Positions 5,713 to 7,169 of a stretch of 7,169 bases of DNA are shown here, piece by piece; the first letter of the stretch is position 1, and each line of letters begins with the position of its first letter. Under the pieces are notes generated by a model. The model saw only the letters and a list, made by a program, of their open reading frames with translations, ran no database searches and was not told the origin of the DNA. The stretch is from CAZAFM01 sp964484395 (lineage in GTDB: Bacteria; Campylobacterota; Campylobacteria; Campylobacterales; CAZAFM01): positions 1 through 7,169 of the forward strand of contig CAZAFM010000096.1 of NCBI GenBank assembly GCA_964484395.1. Direction: 5' to 3'. The position numbers were made by a program, and so were the translations under genes.

Positions 5713-6954
5713 TCAGTTGCTAAATTTATCTTCAAATAGATCAAAATAGACAATGCGCAAGGATAAGCCCTCCTCATAAAGATAGTTAAGTTTTTGTGGT
5801 TGTGTATCTGAGTCTTTTGGATAGATAAGGTAGAGCTTTTTGTTTTTATATTTTTTACCATAAGCATAGAGTTGATACATATCACTTTGGCTTATCTCTT
5901 TTTCTTCACAGATTATCTTCCATTTTGTGTCAGCTATGACGATAGATTGTCTTCTTTCTATAACGATATCAGGTCTTAATGCAAATTTATTAGGTCTCTC
6001 AACAAGATACTTTCCCCTATCCTGCAATCTCACATCAAAACCTTTTCTCTTTAGATAGTGACCCACATAGCTCTCAAAAAGCATGTTCATATCAAAAAGA
6101 AGTGCAAAGGCTACATCACTACCCTTGTAAGGACTAAAGCTATTTTCTAGCAAAAATGTTTTGCACCATAAAAGAACTTGTTCATACTGCTTCATTTGTC
6201 GATTTTGCTTTACTTTTGAAAAGTCTGTTTTGACATTGTGAGATAGACCTATCTCATCAAAGACAAACAAAAACTCTCTTATTCGTTGCTGGTTTTTGTT
6301 GGTTTTTGATTTTTTGTACAAATATTTGAGAGTTGTTTTAATTAACCTATTTTCTACTCTATCACTCAAAAACTCTTGATGCTCAACAAAAAACCTCTCT
6401 TTGTGGATAGAATTGTGCTTTATCTGCTCACCTATGAGCAGCTTTCCTTTTAGAAACTTTAAATTCTCTTCTTTAGTAATGTAATCACTTTTAATACCTT
6501 TTTGAATAAGTTTTGCTAACTCTTCTAAAAACATACTAATAAATATTTCAAGTAAAGGCATTTTTGAAGATTTTAGATTTGCCATACTGAAGTTTTTAAA
6601 AGGTGAGTTTTTAAGAGTTTTTAACATCTTTATTAAAATCTCTTTTGATTTATCTTCTTTTGTTTTTGGTTTTTGATTTTCTTCTGTTATTTCATCATCT
6701 TTTAAAGATGAAATTTTAGGCAATATCTCTATTGTTGTTCCATCTTTAATTTGCATTACTCCTACATAATTTTGAGCTTGAAGAACTTTTCCATAACTTT
6801 TTTTAGTGGTTATTTTGAGATACTGGGCTGTCTCTTCATTTTCTAATACAAACTTTTCAAGTGCTTCAAAAGCCTCTTTTTTGATATAGTTTTTCTCAGA
6901 ATCATCTTTGTATTGAAGATATTCAAACTCTTTTAAAACTATCTGTCTTGCCAT
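5713..6954 (-). CDS. mcrC: McrC-family nuclease subunit of a McrBC-type restriction system
   Basis: McrC supplies the DNA-cutting PD-(D/E)XK domain to the modification-dependent McrBC enzyme, in which the McrB AAA+ GTPase recognises methylated DNA and translocates. The 413-residue length is full. The N-terminal half (IVLKEFEYLQY at 5-15, YVGVMQIKDGTTIEILPKI at 63-81) is the McrB-interacting part. A middle stretch FLKGKLLIGEQIKHN (167-181) is typical of the family. The nuclease core is complete: LFESYV (292-297), LRPDIVIE with Asp329, IADTKWK (340-346) with Asp342 and Lys344, and MYQLYAYG (359-366). The ATG at 6954 lies inside the end of the RelE/ParE gene (16-base overlap) and lacks a good ribosome-binding site, suggesting coupling to it. 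No McrB is in the window; normally it lies directly upstream. The gene is visibly more A- and Lys-rich than the left half of the window, hinting at a separate origin. Confidence 0.92.
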   Translation of the reverse strand: MARQIVLKEFEYLQYKDDSEKNYIKKEAFEALEKFVLENEETAQYLKITTKKSYGKVLQAQNYVGVMQIKDGTTIEILPKISSLKDDEITEENQKPKTKEDKSKEILIKMLKTLKNSPFKNFSMANLKSSKMPLLEIFISMFLEELAKLIQKGIKSDYITKEENLKFLKGKLLIGEQIKHNSIHKERFFVEHQEFLSDRVENRLIKTTLKYLYKKSKTNKNQQRIREFLFVFDEIGLSHNVKTDFSKVKQNRQMKQYEQVLLWCKTFLLENSFSPYKGSDVAFALLFDMNMLFESYVGHYLKRKGFDVRLQDRGKYLVERPNKFALRPDIVIERRQSIVIADTKWKIICEEKEISQSDMYQLYAYGKKYKNKKLYLIYPKDSDTQPQKLNYLYEEGLSLRIVYFDLFEDKFSN

Positions 6955-7169
6955 TTGAAAATATCAAGTATTAAAATTTTCTCTTCTTCCACTTTGTAGA
7001 TAATTGTATATCCTTGAAAAATCATATCTCTATAGGCAGTGTCTTCAAAGTAGTGTGAGGGTCTAAATTTATAGGGAAAATGAACTAGGTTTTCAATTTG
7101 TTTGTTGAGTTTTCTTTCAAAGTTTTTAGCTACTGTTATTTTGTCATTGGCAATTGTCTTAACAATGCT
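6939..7169 (-). CDS. RelE/ParE-family toxin, C-terminal 76 residues (runs off right edge)
   Basis: The minus-strand frame is open from the right edge to a TAG at 6939-6941, giving 76 residues of a small basic protein. The helix AKNFERKLNKQIENLVHFPYK is followed by RPSHYFEDTAYRDMIFQGY, then TIIYKVEEEKILILDIFKWQ. This helix / RxSxYF...RDxxxxxY / IxYKV...I.I..IF pattern is that of RelE/ParE-superfamily toxins, in which the last beta strands carry the active or gyrase-binding residues. Which kind (mRNA interferase or gyrase poison) cannot be told. The N-terminal helices and start, and any antitoxin gene, lie outside the window. Its last 16 bases overlap the start of mcrC, so the two are surely on one transcript. 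Confidence 0.82.
   Translation of the reverse strand, partial: SIVKTIANDKITVAKNFERKLNKQIENLVHFPYKFRPSHYFEDTAYRDMIFQGYTIIYKVEEEKILILDIFKWQDR

Noticed and set aside
5655..5885. Minus-strand 76-residue frame over the mcrC end
   Set aside because: Lies in another frame of the mcrC C-terminus and runs into the hipB promoter; no recognisable content.

Overview
The window is AT-rich, uses AGA for arginine and ATA for isoleucine heavily, and its predicted Shine-Dalgarno sites are AAGGA/AGGAG. Protein style and base use suggest a Campylobacterota genome (Sulfurimonas/Sulfurovum/Arcobacter-like). That assignment is inference; there is no marker gene. No rRNA, tRNA, CRISPR array or insertion-sequence transposase is visible. 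The gene content is that of an accessory toxin-antitoxin and defence island.

Layout from left to right. (1) 1-420 (-): the N-terminal 140 residues of an unrecognised protein that runs off the left edge. (2) 584-1612 (-): a helix-turn-helix regulator followed by an overlapping Fic-domain protein. Their promoter carries a perfect inverted repeat between the -35 and -10 boxes. (3) 1703-1782: a short direct repeat, then an extended -10 promoter for (4) a PP2C-type protein phosphatase, 1783-2547 (+). (5) 2590-2811 (-): two tiny gene remnants. One is the N-terminus of a CobB-like sirtuin, the other the N-terminus of a calcineurin-like metallophosphoesterase. (6) 2798-3676 (-): an intact Sir2 deacetylase, preceded by (7) a 120-129 aa coiled-coil protein of unknown function. 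(8) 4105-4126: a second copy of the direct repeat. (9) 4136-5699 (-): a hipB-hipA pair with its own promoter/operator. (10) 5713-6954 (-): a full-length McrC nuclease subunit with no McrB in view. (11) 6939-7169 (-): the C-terminal part of a RelE/ParE-family toxin whose end overlaps the mcrC start.

Everything from the RelE toxin to the sirtuin remnants reads leftward with short gaps, so RelE-McrC and HipB-HipA-coiled coil-Sir2 could be two overlapping transcription units. PP2C runs toward them. The Fic and HipBA modules look like self-regulated toxin-antitoxin operons with the same promoter design. The sirtuin, the phosphatases and the remnants suggest a decaying protein-modification cluster (phosphorylation/acylation reversal) lying between the two modules and flanked by the direct repeats. 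The most interesting points are the RelE-McrC overlap with a missing McrB, the two remnants between PP2C and Sir2, and the flanking repeats.
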